This document shows, piece after piece, positions 34,547 through 44,154 of a stretch of 64,000 nt of DNA. Position 1 is the stretch's first letter, and each line of letters begins with the position of its first letter. The DNA is from Bacilli bacterium. Its GTDB lineage: Bacteria > Bacillota_I > Bacilli_A > RF39 > UBA660. The notes beneath the pieces are model-generated. The model did no database searches. It was not told the origin of the DNA and saw only the letters and a list, made by a program, of their open reading frames with translations. The stretch lies in the NCBI GenBank assembly GCA_017544525.1, contig JAFYEA010000028.1, positions 62,001 through 126,000 of the forward strand, read 5' to 3'. A program made the translations under genes and the position numbers.

Positions 34547-34990
34547 ATGAAGATAAACTATAAAAGATTAATAATATATGTATTAATTCCTTTAATACTA
34601 GGCGCTTTAGTAGGATTATTGTCTGGTAGTTCTTCTGGCTATAAAGAAATGATTACTCCAACATTCGCACCTCCAGGCATTTTGTTTCCGATAGTTTGGA
34701 GTATATTATATATTTTAATGGGCGTATCTAGATATATGATTGATGAAGTTGGTAGTATAAAAATATATAATACTCAATTAGTTGTTAATTTATTATGGAG
34801 TTTTGTATTTTTTACTCTTAAATTATACTTACTTGCATTTATTTGGATATTAGTATTGATAGTATTAGTTATATTAATGATAAGAAGATTTTATTTTGAA
34901 AATAAGATAAGTGCATTTATTCAAACACCTTATCTATTATGGTTAGCATTTGCTAGTATACTTAGTTATTCAGTTTATTTGTTAAATTAA
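34547..34990 (+). CDS. tspO: TspO/MBR family membrane protein
   Basis: The 147-aa protein has five transmembrane helices. TspO signatures are clear: KEMITPTFAPPGILFPIVWSILYILMGVS, then TQLVVNLLWSFVFF and TPYLLWLAFASILSYSVYLLN. TspO proteins bind porphyrins and related ligands and are linked to stress responses and tetrapyrrole handling; the exact role in bacteria is debated. Monocistronic with own terminator. Confidence 0.92.
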   Translation: MKINYKRLIIYVLIPLILGALVGLLSGSSSGYKEMITPTFAPPGILFPIVWSILYILMGVSRYMIDEVGSIKIYNTQLVVNLLWSFVFFTLKLYLLAFIWILVLIVLVILMIRRFYFENKISAFIQTPYLLWLAFASILSYSVYLLN

Positions 34991-35018
34991 GAAATATATT
35001 TTATTTCTTTTTTTTTAT
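34989..35018 (+). terminator. Terminator of tspO
   Basis: The stem AAGAAATA/TATTTCTT is followed by a long T run. Confidence 0.75.
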
Positions 35019-35042
35019 GATATAATCTTATTGTGATGTAGT

Positions 35043-36038
35043 ATGATATTAAGTATTTGTGATGAACCACGTATTTTAGAAGTATTTAGAATTATTAAAT
35101 TATTGATTACTATTATTAAAATAGTTGTTCCTTTAATATTGATTATTTCTGGAATGATTACTTTTATTAAAGCTATTCAAGATAGTGAAACTAGTAAGGC
35201 ATTAAATGTTTTTGTTAAGAAATGTATAGCAGCCATATTAATATTCTTAATACCAACTTTTGTTAGTATAATAGCAAATGTAGTAGGATCTGGAACAGAG
35301 TATGCCAATTGTTTTAAACTTGCCACTAAAGAAGGAATTCAAAGTGCATATAATAGTAGGGCTAAACAATATGTTTTAAATGCTAAAAACACTTTAAATT
35401 ATGGTGCTTATCAATTAGCATTAACTACTGTAAATGAATTGGATGATGCTGGAACTAAATCTAGTTTACTTGGGGACTTAGAAAAAGTTAATGAAGAAAT
35501 AAAAAAGGCAGAAAAAGAAAGAGAAGAAGCAAAGAAGCAAGGAACTACTGGGACAATAAGTACTACTGGGCAATATACTAAAGCTCAAATAATTGATATG
35601 AGCGAACAGCAAGTTAAAGATATGACTAATCAACAATTTATTGAATTTATGGCAAGTGCTGCTAGAATTGTATATGCTGAATATGGTGGAGTACTTCCTA
35701 GTATAACAATAGCTCAAGCGATACTTGAATCAGGATATGGCAATCATTTTGAAGCAACTTCTCATAATGTATTTGGATTAATTGGTTATCCCGGAAGCAA
35801 ACCAAAAGTTAATAAATTAAGAAAATTTGATAATTTCTATGAAGCAACATATTATCATTATGCTTATTTTGAAAATTATAGAAATGTTTATAATAATTTT
35901 TTAAATATGAATGCTAATCATCAACCTCAAGCAGCTGCTAGACAATATTTGCATGCTTATGCTGGTGGTTCTCAAACATATGGACCTACTATTGAAACAT
36001 TAATAAATCAATATAATTTAACTCAATATGATTATTAG
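35043..36038 (+). CDS. VirB2/TrbC-like membrane module fused to glucosaminidase
   Basis: This 331-aa protein is the third copy of the two-helix module (TIIKIVVPLILIISGM and KCIAAILIFLIPTFVSII, residues about 20-75). The same conserved Cys context (ANCFKLATKEGI) and a helical linker follow. Residues about 195-330 are a GH73/LytF-type N-acetylglucosaminidase: SITIAQAILESGYGNHF (catalytic Glu in AILESGYG), NVFGLIGY, FDNFYEATYYHYAYF, YLHAYAGGSQTYG. It should cut peptidoglycan glycan strands outside the membrane while tethered. Followed after 9 bases by a hypothetical gene. Confidence 0.85.
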   Translation: MILSICDEPRILEVFRIIKLLITIIKIVVPLILIISGMITFIKAIQDSETSKALNVFVKKCIAAILIFLIPTFVSIIANVVGSGTEYANCFKLATKEGIQSAYNSRAKQYVLNAKNTLNYGAYQLALTTVNELDDAGTKSSLLGDLEKVNEEIKKAEKEREEAKKQGTTGTISTTGQYTKAQIIDMSEQQVKDMTNQQFIEFMASAARIVYAEYGGVLPSITIAQAILESGYGNHFEATSHNVFGLIGYPGSKPKVNKLRKFDNFYEATYYHYAYFENYRNVYNNFLNMNANHQPQAAARQYLHAYAGGSQTYGPTIETLINQYNLTQYDY

Positions 36039-36047
36039 GAGATTATC

Positions 36048-36584
36048 ATGGTATTATATGAAGTAAGAAAAAAAGAGATATATTCTTTTTATGATAATAA
36101 AAAAATAAATAGTGATAATATTTGTGAAATAAATGATTATATAGTTGATGTTTGTTTAAAGAAAGAAAACTTTGAGGAAACAATTGAAGAGTTTTATAAT
36201 ATCACAGCAATGTGTTCATATATGTTAGAGCATAATTTATATGATGAATATTTCTTTAGTTCTTTTGAAGAATTATTGGATGAAGTAGAATTAGTAGAAA
36301 AAACAGAAGATTTAGAGAGCGACATTATTGAACTTAAAAATTATTTAAATAAAGATACTATGTATTTAAAGTATTATGAATTAATATCAGATATAATAAA
36401 TAATATTGAAGATAATAAAACAATAATAATAAATGATAATAAAATTATCAAAGAAAAAGATAACTATGTACTTTATGATATTAATAATGAAAGAATATTA
36501 TTTGATGATATAGAAGAGTTATTATCGGCTTTAAAGATAAATAAAGACAATTATAGAAAGTTTAATATTGAGATTAAAGAGTAA
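36048..36584 (+). CDS. Hypothetical acidic protein
   Basis: The 178-aa cytoplasmic protein is rich in Glu, Asp, Ile and Asn, mostly helical to about residue 125, then a beta-rich end (DNKIIKEKDNYVLYDINNERILFDD). Not recognised. AGGAGA ribosome site; probably co-transcribed with the glucosaminidase fusion. Confidence 0.6.
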   Translation: MVLYEVRKKEIYSFYDNKKINSDNICEINDYIVDVCLKKENFEETIEEFYNITAMCSYMLEHNLYDEYFFSSFEELLDEVELVEKTEDLESDIIELKNYLNKDTMYLKYYELISDIINNIEDNKTIIINDNKIIKEKDNYVLYDINNERILFDDIEELLSALKINKDNYRKFNIEIKE

Positions 36585-36599
36585 TTAATTACTCTTTTA
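36576..36599 (+). terminator. Terminator overlapping stop codon
   Basis: The palindrome AAAGAGTAATT/AATTACTCTTT, with an effective 8-bp stem, is followed by T residues. Confidence 0.75.
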
Positions 36600-36618
36600 T
36601 TATTGTATAAATATATAG

Positions 36619-36631
36619 TATAATTTATGTA
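36619..36631 (+). promoter_or_regulatory. -10 element directly before a start codon (leaderless gene)
   Basis: TATAAT (36619-36624) ends only six bases before the ATG at 36631, so transcription should start at or beside the A of the ATG. No Shine-Dalgarno sequence is present. The -35 is weak. Confidence 0.55.
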
Positions 36632-37644
36632 TGGCAAGTAATGAGTATGATGTAAAACTTAAAAAGATTAAAAACTACTTTAAAAAAGAAAAGTTGTTTT
36701 TTGATATGTATTTAGAAAACTATGAAGGATACTATATTTATATAAGATTAGATTATTATAAGAAATTTAAAGGATATAAATTAAGTTGGTTTGATTTAGA
36801 TATAGTAGATATTGATAATATGGACAAAAGTCTTAGTAGTGAATGGATATTTGATGATACTATTAATTCTTTTAATGAAATAATAAACAAATTAGATACA
36901 AGTAAAGAATATAAGTATGATAATAGTAAGGGAAGAGTGACTATTAATATAGATGCTATAAAGAGATATAGTGTTTCTTTTTATAAATTTATACCTTCTG
37001 GTTTAGCAGATATATCCAATTTAATATTTACTATATTTAATAGTCTTCCTAGAAGATTGGAAACTTTCTTGTTTGAATTACATGCTGAATTATTTGGTAC
37101 CATTGGAAAATATGAATACAAAGAAGAGTTTAAATTTGATTTATTTAATGATGATTTAACAAATATATTTGAAGATAAAATAATTGCTAGAGGTAAAAAA
37201 TATAGAGAAGAGGGTAAAGTTAGTTTTTTAGAAAAAATAGGGGATAGATATTACGCTATTGTAGATGGAAATCAAACATATGTAGTTGTGATAAGTTATA
37301 ATGAAAAAGAAAAGATTACTCAAGTATATTGTAGTTGTCCTTGTGAATTCTATTGTAAGCATATATATGCAGTAATTGAAGCAATTAGAAATAAAGAATT
37401 TAAAGCTTTTTATAAAATATCATATGTAAGATCAAAGGATGATTTGTTTGAAAGAATGATGAATTTTGGTTTTATTTTATGTTTATCAATAGTTGGAGAT
37501 TACTTTTTAGTTATCAATAGGGATAATGAATTAGAACTTGTTTCTATATTAGAAGAAGATGGTAGTTGTAACTGGAAAGTATTTGATGAAGATGAAAATG
37601 AAACTTTGAGTAAAAAAATAGAAGAATTATTAAAAAATAAATGA
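36631..37644 (+). CDS. SWIM zinc-finger protein
   Basis: The 337-aa protein has a SWIM motif CSCPCEFYCKHIYAV (C-x-C...C-x-H, about residues 234-248), preceded by ARGKKYREEGKV, VDGNQTYVVVISYNEK and QVYCSC, the usual flank in SWIM proteins (often linked to SWI2/SNF2 helicases). No helicase domain is present or adjacent, so it is a stand-alone DNA- or protein-binding factor. Appears to be translated from a leaderless mRNA. Confidence 0.8.
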   Translation: MASNEYDVKLKKIKNYFKKEKLFFDMYLENYEGYYIYIRLDYYKKFKGYKLSWFDLDIVDIDNMDKSLSSEWIFDDTINSFNEIINKLDTSKEYKYDNSKGRVTINIDAIKRYSVSFYKFIPSGLADISNLIFTIFNSLPRRLETFLFELHAELFGTIGKYEYKEEFKFDLFNDDLTNIFEDKIIARGKKYREEGKVSFLEKIGDRYYAIVDGNQTYVVVISYNEKEKITQVYCSCPCEFYCKHIYAVIEAIRNKEFKAFYKISYVRSKDDLFERMMNFGFILCLSIVGDYFLVINRDNELELVSILEEDGSCNWKVFDEDENETLSKKIEELLKNK

Positions 37645-37670
37645 TATAATATAATAGAAGGAGTAAACAT

Positions 37671-38645
37671 ATGGATGGGAACAATGTAAATAACAATATA
37701 CCTAATCAACCTGTTGGTCAAAATATACCACCTAATAATCAACCTCAAAACACTTCTCCTGAATATAGACTAGTAATTGATGAAAAACCATATAAGAGAA
37801 GAAGTTTAATACCTATGTTGGTAATGGGATTATTATTTGTTGGTATTGCATTTGGTATTAAAACGCTCATATTTGCTATTATTAATCCTGAAGAACCATT
37901 TGATCCTAGTAGTGTAGAAACAAGAAAGTTTGAAGAAATATTACAAGATAGAAATGTTTCCTTCTATATAAGTGGGAAAATATATACTACACGACTTAGT
38001 TCTGATGCTGAGATTGTTGAAATAGGTAACAGTGTTGGATATAGCCTTATAAGAGATAGTTTATATTATAAATATTTTTTTCAAAGTAATATTAGTACAT
38101 TAAAATTTGATAAAACTAATTATTTTATAGATAAACCTAGTAATTCTGTTAATTATTTAGATGAAGATAATGGTATAGTTGTATCAATTGAAAATTTAGA
38201 GCAAGTTGATATGGATGAAGGTATGATGAAAAAGATGTGTATTGATTTTATTAATAATACAAAAGAATCTATTTCATCTACACCGATGACTGAATACTTA
38301 AAACATGCAATTATATATGGATATAAAGCTAACTTAGATTTTATTAAACAAGTTGGGTATAAAAAAGATGTGAATAATAATACTAAAGAATTTACTTTTA
38401 CAGGTGGAGGTATTATATTATCATTTGTATCTTCAAATAAAAATACTGATGAAATGGAAGTTAAAGAATTTGATGATGGTTTAAAAATATATACTAAAGA
38501 TGATAAAGATTATATATATTTAGATAAAAACTTATTTGAATATAATATTAGTAAACAAATTATAAAAGAAGATGAGGAAGAAACAAAATATACTATTGAT
38601 GAAAAACATGATTATTTTGTTAAGTCATTAAAAAAAACTAATTAA
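37671..38645 (+). CDS. Single-pass membrane protein with Pro/Asn-rich tail
   Basis: The 324-aa protein has a cytoplasmic Asn/Pro/Gln-rich N-terminus (residues 1-30), one transmembrane helix (about 44-66) and an extracellular domain of about 255 residues with no recognised family. AGAAGGAG ribosome site. The design resembles that of the gene at 40131: short cytoplasmic tail, one helix, large extracellular domain. Confidence 0.65.
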   Translation: MDGNNVNNNIPNQPVGQNIPPNNQPQNTSPEYRLVIDEKPYKRRSLIPMLVMGLLFVGIAFGIKTLIFAIINPEEPFDPSSVETRKFEEILQDRNVSFYISGKIYTTRLSSDAEIVEIGNSVGYSLIRDSLYYKYFFQSNISTLKFDKTNYFIDKPSNSVNYLDEDNGIVVSIENLEQVDMDEGMMKKMCIDFINNTKESISSTPMTEYLKHAIIYGYKANLDFIKQVGYKKDVNNNTKEFTFTGGGIILSFVSSNKNTDEMEVKEFDDGLKIYTKDDKDYIYLDKNLFEYNISKQIIKEDEEETKYTIDEKHDYFVKSLKKTN

Positions 38646-38675
38646 AAAAGATATTAATTTTTCTAATATCTTTTT
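38645..38675. terminator. Bidirectional terminator
   Basis: The stem AAAAAGATATTA/TAATATCTTTTT with a 7-nt loop lies between convergent genes. Confidence 0.85.
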
Positions 38676-40026
38676 ATATTGCCATCATTATATATTTAAT
38701 TATAAATAGAAATGAGAATATATATATTATTGGTGATACTTCTTTTGCTCTTCCGTTATATAGATTAACTAAAGAATAAAATATAAATCCAAATTCAATT
38801 CCCGTTGTTATCGAGTATGATAAAGGCATCATTACTATTATAAAGAATGCTGGTATAGCAACCATTAAGTCTTTCCAATCTATTGAACCTATATTTTCTA
38901 GCATTGATACACCAATTAATATTAATATAGGAGCAACTGCTGCCATTGGGACACACTCAATAATCGGATATATAAATAATGCTAGAATAAAAAATAATGA
39001 TACAAATACTGATGTTAATCCTGTTCTTCCCCCTGCTTCTATTCCCGCACTACTTTCTAAATATGTAGTAGCATTACTTGTTCCTAGAAACGAACCTATT
39101 ATTGTTCCTGTTGAATCAGCAATCATAGCTCTTTCTAAATTCTTTGGTAAATTACCTTCTTTGTCTATTTTAAATATACCTGCTTTTTTGCCTGTACCTA
39201 TAAATATTCCAATTGTATCAAATAAATCTGAAATACTTAAAGTAAATATTGTCATTAATACAACTAATATTTGAGATTTAATACTAAATAATCCTGTAAA
39301 ATCTAATTTAAATAGAGTAGGAGTTATGCTCGGAAGAATTGTATAATTTGAAAAATTAGGTAATTGAGTAACCCCTAGTGGTATGCCTAGTATAGTTGTA
39401 AATATGATACCTATTAAATAAGCACCTTTAACTTTTTTAATTAATAATATAGAAGTGAACGCTAAACCTATTAATGCTAATAATACATTTGGTGCTGTAA
39501 TATTGCTTATTTGAGGAACAACGTTTGTAGCGAATCCATTTGTAACTTGATCTGCTCCAAAAACTATTACTCCAGCATTAATTAAACCTACATATGTTAT
39601 AAATAATCCAATACCAACTGTAATTGCTTCTTGTAAAAATGGTGGAATTGATTTAATAATCTTTTTTCTTACACTTGTTAAAGTAATAAGTAAATTAATA
39701 ACACCACAAATAAACACAATAGCGAGTGCTTGCTGCCAACTATAACCCAAACTGCCACATATTGTAAAGGTAAATAAACTTCCAAGTCCTATACCTGCGC
39801 TTGATGCATATGGAACATTAGCATACAAACCAATAAATAGAGTTGCTAGTACTGTAGTTAATATAGTAGCGGCATATACAGCTCCATAATCCATTCCTGT
39901 TTGAGAAAGAACAGAAGGGTTTACAAATATAATATATGACATAGCCATAAATGTTGTAAGTCCAGCAATAAATTCTGTTAAAACAGTGGTTTTATTTTGT
40001 TTTAATTTGAATATTTTATTTAACAT
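38674..40026 (-). CDS. NCS2-family purine permease (AzgA/PbuG-like)
   Basis: The 450-aa protein has about 12-14 transmembrane helices. The start LTEFIAGLTTFMAMSYIIFVNPSVL is diagnostic for the AzgA-like branch of nucleobase:cation symporters, which take up guanine, hypoxanthine or adenine. Later blocks FLQEAITVGIGLFITYVGLINAG and GTSNATTYLESSAGIEAGGRTGLTSV fit well. ATG 40026 is preferred; the GTG at 40035 overlaps the ribosome site AGGTG. No purine riboswitch is visible in the short leader. Confidence 0.9.
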   Translation of the reverse strand: MLNKIFKLKQNKTTVLTEFIAGLTTFMAMSYIIFVNPSVLSQTGMDYGAVYAATILTTVLATLFIGLYANVPYASSAGIGLGSLFTFTICGSLGYSWQQALAIVFICGVINLLITLTSVRKKIIKSIPPFLQEAITVGIGLFITYVGLINAGVIVFGADQVTNGFATNVVPQISNITAPNVLLALIGLAFTSILLIKKVKGAYLIGIIFTTILGIPLGVTQLPNFSNYTILPSITPTLFKLDFTGLFSIKSQILVVLMTIFTLSISDLFDTIGIFIGTGKKAGIFKIDKEGNLPKNLERAMIADSTGTIIGSFLGTSNATTYLESSAGIEAGGRTGLTSVFVSLFFILALFIYPIIECVPMAAVAPILILIGVSMLENIGSIDWKDLMVAIPAFFIIVMMPLSYSITTGIEFGFIFYSLVNLYNGRAKEVSPIIYIFSFLFIIKYIMMAI

Positions 40027-40130
40027 ATGCTTCACCTATTATAGTATATCATAATTATTTGGTAAAAAGTGCTATATATTTTTTTGCAAAAATATGTTAT
40101 TATGTTAATGAGTAAGGTAGTGTGGTAGTA

Positions 40131-41711
40131 ATGACTAAAGAAAAGAAAGAAATAGATGAAAGAATAGAATTAGATGATCCTAAAAAAAAGTCTAGATTTG
40201 GATTATATTTCTTTTTATTTATATTTTTATGTTTGGCTGGTTTACTAGCATATAAATATATAACATATAATCCAATCATGTCTTTGATAGATTCTATTTC
40301 AACTGATAGTATTAAAAATAAAACTGATGGTCCAGTTAAATTAACGGGAAATTTTGTTGTAGAATCTAATAGTAAAGAATATAATATGTTTAATAAATAT
40401 TCTATAGATTTTGCAGATACATATGATTCTAATAATAAAAGGGAATTATTAAATATAAATGTTAATGAGGCTGATGCTTCATTAATTGATTTTGTGTTTT
40501 ATAAAGAAAACAAAAATTTTTATATAGAATCAAGTAAATTGTATGATGGAATAATAAAAATTGATAATAGAAGAATAGTTGAAACAATGGATTTTAGCGA
40601 TTTAGATACTGGTGAAAAAATAACTAGTATAGATTTCTTTAATTTTGATATTACTGAAGAAGAGGAAGAATATTTATTAAAATTATTTAAGAAGTCATTA
40701 AAGAATGCATTTAAGGATGAGAAATTTACTAAATCAAATAAAGATTTAGATATTAATGGTAAAAAAGTAAAAGTGTCTGGATATACATATATGATTAACA
40801 AAGACAATATTCAAAGATTATTTAATAATTTTGTTAATACATATGAAGATGAAGAATTAATAAATATTCTTAAGAAAAATGGTGTTACTAGAGAAGAATA
40901 TCTAAAAATATTAAATAAAATTAAAGATTATAAGATTGAGGAATTAGAAGATAATATTGAGTTTACTATATATGTTAAACCTTACATTTTAACTATTGTA
41001 GGATTTAGTTTAAGTGAAGGCGGAGAAGAATATGCTAAATATGTTACTGAAGATAAATATAGTAACTTAGATATCGATTTCCACGATGAAGATAATACTA
41101 CTTTTAATTCTGAAACTAAGGGTGATAAAACTGAATTTGAAGTAAACGTAGGATCTATAAGTGCAATTAAAGGTACTGTAGAAGAAAAAGAAGAAAAAGA
41201 ACTAGATTTTAAAATGGATATTGCTAATGAATTAACTATTAAATTAAATACTCAATATAAAGAAAATGCTGTAATGGAAAATTATGATGTTAGTGAAGCA
41301 ATTAAAATGGAAGATTTAAATCAAGAAGATTATGCTAGTATGATATATAATTTGCAGGCTTTAGCGGTTAATTCACCATTACTTCAAGCAGTATTTTCTT
41401 TCTTTCAAGATGATAGTATAGAAACATCTACTCAAAATATTTATCTTTCTGCATACCAAATGTATGCTAATGATTCAAAAAAGAATAAAAAAAGTGAATA
41501 TGTATATGGTAACGGAAGTAAATGTTCTACTGCTTTACCTATAAATCTTAGTGATAATATTAAATATGCTATTAAGATAAATAAGAAAGGAAAAGTAACA
41601 TATTTCCAAATAACTGATGGAGAAAAGCAATATTCTTATAAAGGAAGTAATCTAGATTTAGATAAGATTAAATATACTGACTATAAAGGATTAAATGTTA
41701 CATGTAAATAG
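40131..41711 (+). CDS. Single-pass membrane protein, large extracellular domain
   Basis: The 526-aa protein has a charged cytoplasmic N-terminus, one transmembrane helix (about 24-46) and about 480 extracellular residues rich in Asp, Asn, Lys and Ile. Not recognised; a single Cys pair (SKCST...VTCK) near the end. The start could also be GTG 40122; the ribosome site AAGGTAG fits either imperfectly. Confidence 0.65.
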   Translation: MTKEKKEIDERIELDDPKKKSRFGLYFFLFIFLCLAGLLAYKYITYNPIMSLIDSISTDSIKNKTDGPVKLTGNFVVESNSKEYNMFNKYSIDFADTYDSNNKRELLNINVNEADASLIDFVFYKENKNFYIESSKLYDGIIKIDNRRIVETMDFSDLDTGEKITSIDFFNFDITEEEEEYLLKLFKKSLKNAFKDEKFTKSNKDLDINGKKVKVSGYTYMINKDNIQRLFNNFVNTYEDEELINILKKNGVTREEYLKILNKIKDYKIEELEDNIEFTIYVKPYILTIVGFSLSEGGEEYAKYVTEDKYSNLDIDFHDEDNTTFNSETKGDKTEFEVNVGSISAIKGTVEEKEEKELDFKMDIANELTIKLNTQYKENAVMENYDVSEAIKMEDLNQEDYASMIYNLQALAVNSPLLQAVFSFFQDDSIETSTQNIYLSAYQMYANDSKKNKKSEYVYGNGSKCSTALPINLSDNIKYAIKINKKGKVTYFQITDGEKQYSYKGSNLDLDKIKYTDYKGLNVTCK

Positions 41712-41729
41712 GCGTTATGCCTATTTTTT
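41706..41729 (+). terminator. Terminator overlapping stop codon
   Basis: The stem AAATAGGC/GCCTATTT with a GTTAT loop is followed by T residues. Confidence 0.85.
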
Positions 41730-41756
41730 ATTTACTGAATATGTTAATATATTTGT

Positions 41757-43304
41757 ATGAAGAAAAAAGAGTATTATCAATTTAAATTTAGTGATAATTT
41801 TAATGCTTTTGAAACCGAAAAAGTAATAGATTATTATAAAAGTTTTGATGAAGTTCCGGAATATATGAAGGAATTTATTTATAGTGAACTTGACAAAAAT
41901 GTTATTAAGGATATTGATAATAATAAATTATATTGCCCTGTATGTTTAAGTGAACTAAATGATTTATATTGTAGTGCTTGTAAGAAAAAGTTTGAAAATA
42001 AAAATATTATGATGGCAAATATAAATGAATTAAAAAGATTAAATGGTTATCAAGATTTAAGAGATTATAGCTATAGTTGTGCTTTTGATTTTAAAAATGA
42101 TATTCCATTATTATATTGTTTTACTGCTAGCATTAACTATAGAATGGATAATTCTATTTATATACATAGAATAGTTAGACCCAGTTTAGAAAAGGTATAT
42201 AGTATAGAAAGTGATAGAATAGTTGAAGTAATGTCTAACGAAATATATTTGTATGATGATATTGATGAGTTTTTAAAAGTAGATGAAATAAAAGAACAAT
42301 TTGTGTCTCATTTTGATCCCGAGATGTTAGAGTTTAAATTAAATAAAGTTGATAAAGAATTATTAAGTAAAATATATTATAATTTATTTTGTGAATATGC
42401 ATTGTATAAAGATAATTTGGATGAATTAAAAAAATATGATTTATTTAAATATAGTTATTTATGGGAATTAAAGAATAATAATAAAGAAGTATTAGTAGCA
42501 TCGTTATCATATTATCCATTGCATATCAAATCTTTTGAATTTTTAATGAAATTAGGTTTATATAATTTAGCAATTATTTGTCCTTTTGAAGTGAATAATG
42601 GTAAAACATTTAAAGATAGATTTGGTGTTGATAAAAAGTATTTGGAATTTATGAAATATCTTAATATTGATTATGATGGGTTAAAAGTATTTAGATTATA
42701 TCCTAATAATGATGAAGAATTATTTAATTTTATACATAAATATCTATATTATTATAAAGATATTAATAAGTTTGTTGATGCTAGAAAAGTAATGGATTAT
42801 TTAAATAAAAATGATATAGATTTTTATAATTATTATGATTATATAACTGAGTTAAGTAATCAAGGATATGATATGAAAGATAATAGTTTATTATATCCTG
42901 AAAATTTTAATGAAAGACATGATAGATTATTTGTAGATTCAATTGTATTTAGGGATAAAGATATTGATGAAAAGATTAATGCTTTATCTAAAATATATTC
43001 TATGAATATTTATGAAGATGATAAATATATTATATTTCCTGCAAGTAGTATAGAATCGTTAATAGATGAAAGCAGTCAGATGTCTAATTGTGTTAAGCGT
43101 TATTATGAAAGAATTAGTGATAAAGAAACTCAAATTTATTTTATGAGAAAGAAGAGTAATAGAAGTAAATCACTTGTTACTATTGAAGTATATAACAATA
43201 AAGTAGTACAAGCGTTAGGAAGATTTAATACGCAAATAAGTAGTGAAGAACGAAAAGTAGTTAATAAATTTGAAAATAATTTAATTAATATTAGAATAAT
43301 ATAG
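41757..43304 (+). CDS. PcfJ-like protein with zinc ribbon
   Basis: The 515-aa protein carries a CPVC...CSAC zinc ribbon (about residues 60-80). At the C-terminus is a PcfJ-type domain: SSQMSNCVKRYYERI, TQIYFMRKK, SLVTIEVYNNKVVQALGRFN (about 438-510). PcfJ was named from the conjugative plasmid pCF10 and its relatives are spread among phages and integrated elements; function unknown. A -10-like TAATAT (41745-41750) lies just six bases before the ATG and no ribosome site is seen, so this gene may also be leaderless. Followed after 12 bases by an HNH nuclease gene. Confidence 0.75.
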   Translation: MKKKEYYQFKFSDNFNAFETEKVIDYYKSFDEVPEYMKEFIYSELDKNVIKDIDNNKLYCPVCLSELNDLYCSACKKKFENKNIMMANINELKRLNGYQDLRDYSYSCAFDFKNDIPLLYCFTASINYRMDNSIYIHRIVRPSLEKVYSIESDRIVEVMSNEIYLYDDIDEFLKVDEIKEQFVSHFDPEMLEFKLNKVDKELLSKIYYNLFCEYALYKDNLDELKKYDLFKYSYLWELKNNNKEVLVASLSYYPLHIKSFEFLMKLGLYNLAIICPFEVNNGKTFKDRFGVDKKYLEFMKYLNIDYDGLKVFRLYPNNDEELFNFIHKYLYYYKDINKFVDARKVMDYLNKNDIDFYNYYDYITELSNQGYDMKDNSLLYPENFNERHDRLFVDSIVFRDKDIDEKINALSKIYSMNIYEDDKYIIFPASSIESLIDESSQMSNCVKRYYERISDKETQIYFMRKKSNRSKSLVTIEVYNNKVVQALGRFNTQISSEERKVVNKFENNLINIRII

Positions 43305-43316
43305 AGGTGTTTAATT

Positions 43317-44099
43317 ATGAATTATTTAATAGTTAAAAAATATGAAAAAGGTGAGTTTAAAAAATATTATGAAGAATATAAGGAAAATAATAGGGTTGAA
43401 ATATTAAAAAAAGATATTGATATTAAACATGATGATAATATTTTTATTGCCTATTATGAAATGCCAGATAATAAGAATAGGCTGTTTTTAAGGGCTAGCT
43501 TATTAAAAAATGATAAAGGTATAATATATGCTAGATCATTAAGAGGAATATCAGATTATTATAATAATTCTTTTAGTTTAGATGTTGTTAAATTAAAGGA
43601 GGGTTTTTATAGTTGTTTCCCAAAAGGATGGGAAGAAGTGTTAACTAAAAAAGATGGTGATTTAAGTCCATTTGATAATAGTAATGAATATTATAGAATT
43701 AGTAATTTGAAAGATTATTTTTATGAAAATGCTAAATGTGTATTATGCGGGGAAAAGAATTTTAAAACATTTAAGACAGTGAATGGAATGAACTTTGTTG
43801 AATTTCACCATTTTATTCAAAGAAAGTCTAAAGAAAATGAAAAGTTAAATAATATTATTAATAGAGATGATAATTTAATAAAATTGTGTCCTACATGTCA
43901 TAGTAAAATACATTATGCTGAATTTGATACTAGAAGAGAAGCCATTAGTAAAATATATTCCAATATGAGTAAGAATTTTAAAGGAGAATTGGAAAAAGCA
44001 ATTAATAAGAAAGATAGAGATGTTGAAAATTGGATTTTTGAATCTTATTTAAATGACAGAGAATTGAATATATGGAATTATATGAATAGTACTAAGTAG
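43317..44099 (+). CDS. HNH endonuclease
   Basis: The 260-aa protein has an HNH domain near residues 140-210: CVLCGE, then EFHHFIQRKS (catalytic His), NRDDNLIKLCPTCHSKIHY. The N-terminal 120 residues have no recognised domain. GAGGTG ribosome site. In an apparent operon with the PcfJ-like gene. Confidence 0.85.
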   Translation: MNYLIVKKYEKGEFKKYYEEYKENNRVEILKKDIDIKHDDNIFIAYYEMPDNKNRLFLRASLLKNDKGIIYARSLRGISDYYNNSFSLDVVKLKEGFYSCFPKGWEEVLTKKDGDLSPFDNSNEYYRISNLKDYFYENAKCVLCGEKNFKTFKTVNGMNFVEFHHFIQRKSKENEKLNNIINRDDNLIKLCPTCHSKIHYAEFDTRREAISKIYSNMSKNFKGELEKAINKKDRDVENWIFESYLNDRELNIWNYMNSTK

Positions 44100-44154
44100 A
44101 TTTTTATTATTTTTATTGATATAATTGATACAAGAGAATAAGTAAGAGGTAAAA

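Noticed and set aside
10804..36038. Conjugative type IV secretion pilins
   Set aside because: The VirB2/TrbC-like segments are fused to enzymes, and no VirB4, VirB6, relaxase or coupling protein is present.
40027..40120. Purine riboswitch before the NCS2 permease
   Set aside because: The -10 lies almost on the ribosome site, leaving no room for an aptamer.
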